Origin: Methanocorpusculaceae archaeon UBA456
GTDB lineage: Archaea > Halobacteriota > Methanomicrobia > Methanomicrobiales > Methanocorpusculaceae
Reading direction: 5' to 3'
Length of the DNA stretch: 6,635 nt
Assembly (NCBI GenBank): GCA_002496395.1
Contig: DAJQ01000050.1
Span: 1 to 6,635, forward strand
The notes below the pieces were generated by a model, which did no database searches, was not told the origin of the DNA, and saw nothing but the letters and a program-made list of their open reading frames with translations. The translations under genes were made by a program, and so were the position numbers. Shown here in pieces: positions 4,632 through 6,635 of the stretch (the stretch's first letter is position 1; every line of letters begins with the position of its first letter).

Positions 4632-6524
4632 CTATACCATTCGATAGGTTTCAAGGTTCATCGGAGAGTGGGTCTGGATATGGAATTTTTTGTAGATTGA
4701 ACTTGCGAGATCGAGGGTTTTACTCTCTTCCCCATGAACACAGAATATCTTCTCTGGTTTCGGATGCATCTTCCCGATGAAACTCATCAGCTGCCTGCGA
4801 TCCGAGTGGCCAGAAAATCCTTCGACGGTTGTCACCTCAAGGTTAACAGTGATCGTTCCTTTCACCCCGACAGGGATCTCACGCCAGCCTTTCTGGATAC
4901 GCCTTCCCAGAGTTCCATCTGCCTGATAACCGACAAAGACAAGGGTGTTGCGTTCATCTGCCGCGAGATTATGGAGATACTCGATAACCGGGCCTCCGTT
5001 CATCATACCGGATGTGGTGATGATCACCGATGGATCTCCATTGATCACTGTTTCACGCTTATCAGAAGAATCCACCTGCTCGAAACACTCAGAAAGGAAC
5101 GGGTTCAATCCTTCGCGGAAGATCTGGTTCCTGAGATCTGAATTTAAGTATTCGGGATAGGTGGTATGGATGGCTGTTGCCTCTTTGATCATCCCATCGA
5201 GGAAGATCTTGACAGGTGGAAGTTCACCTTTTCTGATACCCTCCTCAAGCGCCAGCATCACTTCCTGTGACCGTCCAACCGCAAATGCAGGGATGATAAC
5301 CTTTCCCCCACGCTCGATAGTCCTTTTGATCACATCGTACAGCTTCATCTCTGCATCCCTTCGTGCAGGTGTCATATCATGGGATGCACCATACGTACTT
5401 TCCATGAAGATTGCCTCAAGACGTGGGAAGCTGGCGGTTGCCGGGTTGAAGAGACGGCTTTTGCTGTAATTGAAGTCACCGGTAAAGGCAATATTATACA
5501 GCCCGTCGCCAACATGGAAATGTGCGATCGCGGAACCCAAAATATGTCCTGCGTTATGGAATGTGAGTTTGATATCCGGGGCAATATCGGTGACCGATCC
5601 ATAGTTTAAGGTGATTGAATTCTTGACATACTGCTTCACTTCATTGGATGAATATGGGGCAGGACGATCTTCTTTTCTGATCACCTCAAGGTAGTCAAGC
5701 TGGAGCATTGAGGCGAGATCCCTGGTAGGCGGTGTCGAATAAACAGGGCCTGAAAAACCGTACCTGAAGAGGAACGGAACCAGTGCGCAATGGTCAAGAT
5801 GTGCATGGGTGAGGACGACCGCATCAAGATTTGTCAGGGGTTGAATCTCAGGAACTCCGAGAAATGGGGTTGCACCATTTGTTGCACCGGGTTTCTCGCC
5901 ACAGTCGATCAGTATCCGGCTTTCAGGCGTTGAGAGAAGAAATGCAGCCCGCCCAACTTCCCGGCAGCAACCGAGCGTGGTAACTCTGACCCATTGATCT
6001 TTGGTGTTGATATCCCGGTGGATCCTCCGTCCACTCATACGGAGGAATTCTTTCCTCTCATCACGATTTGCCCGGAGATACTGTCGAATCTGTTTTACCG
6101 TTGAACTCTCAATTGGGGGTGTTCTGACAACCTTTGGTGACCATCCGATACTCTTTGTAATGTCCCGTAAGGTTGATCCATTTTTGCCGATGACGACACC
6201 GGGCTTTTCTGCTTCGATAAGCACCTCACCGGTATCTGGATCAAAGAAGATATCGGTGATACCTCCATTCTCCGGTACAATCCTGACGATTTCGTCATAT
6301 GCCTTCTCAGGATCCTCGAGAATGTTCGGACGAACCACAATTCGTTTCCTGAGATCGCGTGCAAGCACCCTGATCAGATCTGCCTGATCTGCAAATTGTT
6401 TGGGATCGTCTGTGTAGATGACCAGTTCGGGGCCTTCGAATTCGACATTGGAAACCGTTATACCCGGAGGTACTTTACGGTTGATAAGCTCTTTCAGCTC
6501 TTTGAGTCTATCCTCAATTAACAT
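4632..6524 (-). CDS. aCPSF1: Archaeal KH-domain beta-CASP ribonuclease aCPSF1 (FttA)
   Basis: A 630-residue homologue of eukaryotic CPSF73. In archaea this nuclease cleaves nascent RNA at U-rich 3' ends and drives transcription termination. Residues 1-70 form the first KH-like domain and about 71-145 the second, with the GKNG loop at 113-116. The metallo-beta-lactamase part has H240-A-H-L-D-H245 (motif 2), H327 in AGHILGSA (motif 3) and D350 in FTGD (motif 4). The beta-CASP part has E375 in MESTYG (motif A), H573 in GFSGHSD (motif B) and H597 in CVHGE (motif C). All metal ligands are present and the length is typical (about 635). The start has AGGA 8 nt upstream, and the next gene upstream ends 35 nt before it. 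Downstream, its TAG touches the MFS ATG. The IS21 element lies beyond its end and leaves it intact. Confidence 0.97.
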   Translation of the reverse strand: MLIEDRLKELKELINRKVPPGITVSNVEFEGPELVIYTDDPKQFADQADLIRVLARDLRKRIVVRPNILEDPEKAYDEIVRIVPENGGITDIFFDPDTGEVLIEAEKPGVVIGKNGSTLRDITKSIGWSPKVVRTPPIESSTVKQIRQYLRANRDERKEFLRMSGRRIHRDINTKDQWVRVTTLGCCREVGRAAFLLSTPESRILIDCGEKPGATNGATPFLGVPEIQPLTNLDAVVLTHAHLDHCALVPFLFRYGFSGPVYSTPPTRDLASMLQLDYLEVIRKEDRPAPYSSNEVKQYVKNSITLNYGSVTDIAPDIKLTFHNAGHILGSAIAHFHVGDGLYNIAFTGDFNYSKSRLFNPATASFPRLEAIFMESTYGASHDMTPARRDAEMKLYDVIKRTIERGGKVIIPAFAVGRSQEVMLALEEGIRKGELPPVKIFLDGMIKEATAIHTTYPEYLNSDLRNQIFREGLNPFLSECFEQVDSSDKRETVINGDPSVIITTSGMMNGGPVIEYLHNLAADERNTLVFVGYQADGTLGRRIQKGWREIPVGVKGTITVNLEVTTVEGFSGHSDRRQLMSFIGKMHPKPEKIFCVHGEESKTLDLASSIYKKFHIQTHSPMNLETYRMV

Positions 6525-6559
6525 GGAATCTTCCTAAAAAAGTTTTTTTAAAAAAAATG
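6525..6559 (-). promoter_or_regulatory. U-tract-rich leader between psmB-like gene and aCPSF1
   Basis: On the minus strand this 35-nt gap reads as a T8 run (6550-6557), an A7 run (6543-6549), a T6 run (6536-6541) and then AGGAAGA with the Shine-Dalgarno. The A and T runs could pair into a short AT hairpin. U-runs of this length are the usual signal for archaeal termination and for aCPSF1 itself. The gap may therefore be a partial terminator that sets how much transcription continues from the upstream gene into aCPSF1. Confidence 0.45.
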
Positions 6560-6635
6560 TTAGTTGCGAAGGGTTTTAACGATCTTTTCAAGGGTGCTAT
6601 CATCAAGCACCTCGAATTTTTCTGCCGTTATGACA
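6560..6635 (-). CDS. psmB: Partial gene, C-terminal end; likely proteasome beta subunit
   Basis: Only the last 24 codons and a TAA stop (6560-6562) are inside the window; the remainder lies beyond 6635. The peptide begins VITAEKFEVLDD and ends in KTLRN. Of the three minus-strand frames, this is the only one open across the segment. A V-I-T-x-E-x-F stretch near the C-terminus fits archaeal proteasome beta subunits, and psmB directly upstream of aCPSF1 is a common arrangement in methanogens (for example the adjacent genes in Methanothermobacter). No catalytic residue of the subunit is visible, so the identity rests mainly on gene order. Confidence 0.6.
   Translation of the reverse strand, partial: VITAEKFEVLDDSTLEKIVKTLRN

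Overview
The window looks like an archaeal chromosome, most probably a euryarchaeal methanogen of the Methanomicrobiales type. The strongest marker is the complete 630-residue archaeal KH / metallo-beta-lactamase / beta-CASP ribonuclease (aCPSF1, also called FttA) at 4632-6524 on the minus strand. It follows a cut-off gene whose last 24 codons fit the end of a proteasome beta subunit, its usual neighbour in methanogens. The order-level guess rests on this pairing and on general sequence character; there is no rRNA here to confirm it.

Layout. 1-706 holds no convincing gene. It contains two copies of an approximately 104-bp repeat (1-103 and 473-577) and a C/G-rich nested stem-loop between them. 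707-1201 (plus) is a small zinc-dependent nucleoside/guanine deaminase. It converges with a 12-helix MFS transporter gene on the minus strand that has been cut in two. The MFS 5' part is 4385-4631 and its 3' part is 1250-2084. Between them lies a complete 2300-bp IS21-family element (2085-4384), with istA and istB overlapping by ATGA, related ends beginning TGTCA, five 24-bp terminal sub-repeats, and a perfect 5-bp target duplication TTGCC. Removing the element plus one TTGCC restores a single 358-codon MFS frame with motif A and the TM4 Arg/Gly motif intact. The minus strand then continues upstream with aCPSF1, whose TAG stop abuts the MFS ATG, and with the partial psmB-like gene at the window end.

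How the genes work together. The ancestral minus-strand order was psmB - aCPSF1 - MFS, closely packed and probably co-transcribed. aCPSF1 is the archaeal transcription-termination nuclease acting at U-rich sites, and its own 35-nt leader carries a U8 and a U6 tract, which makes self-regulation a testable idea. The IS21 insertion kills the MFS gene but lies downstream of aCPSF1 and leaves it intact. I see no defence, CRISPR or other novel multi-gene system. The least explained part is the repeat region at the left end.
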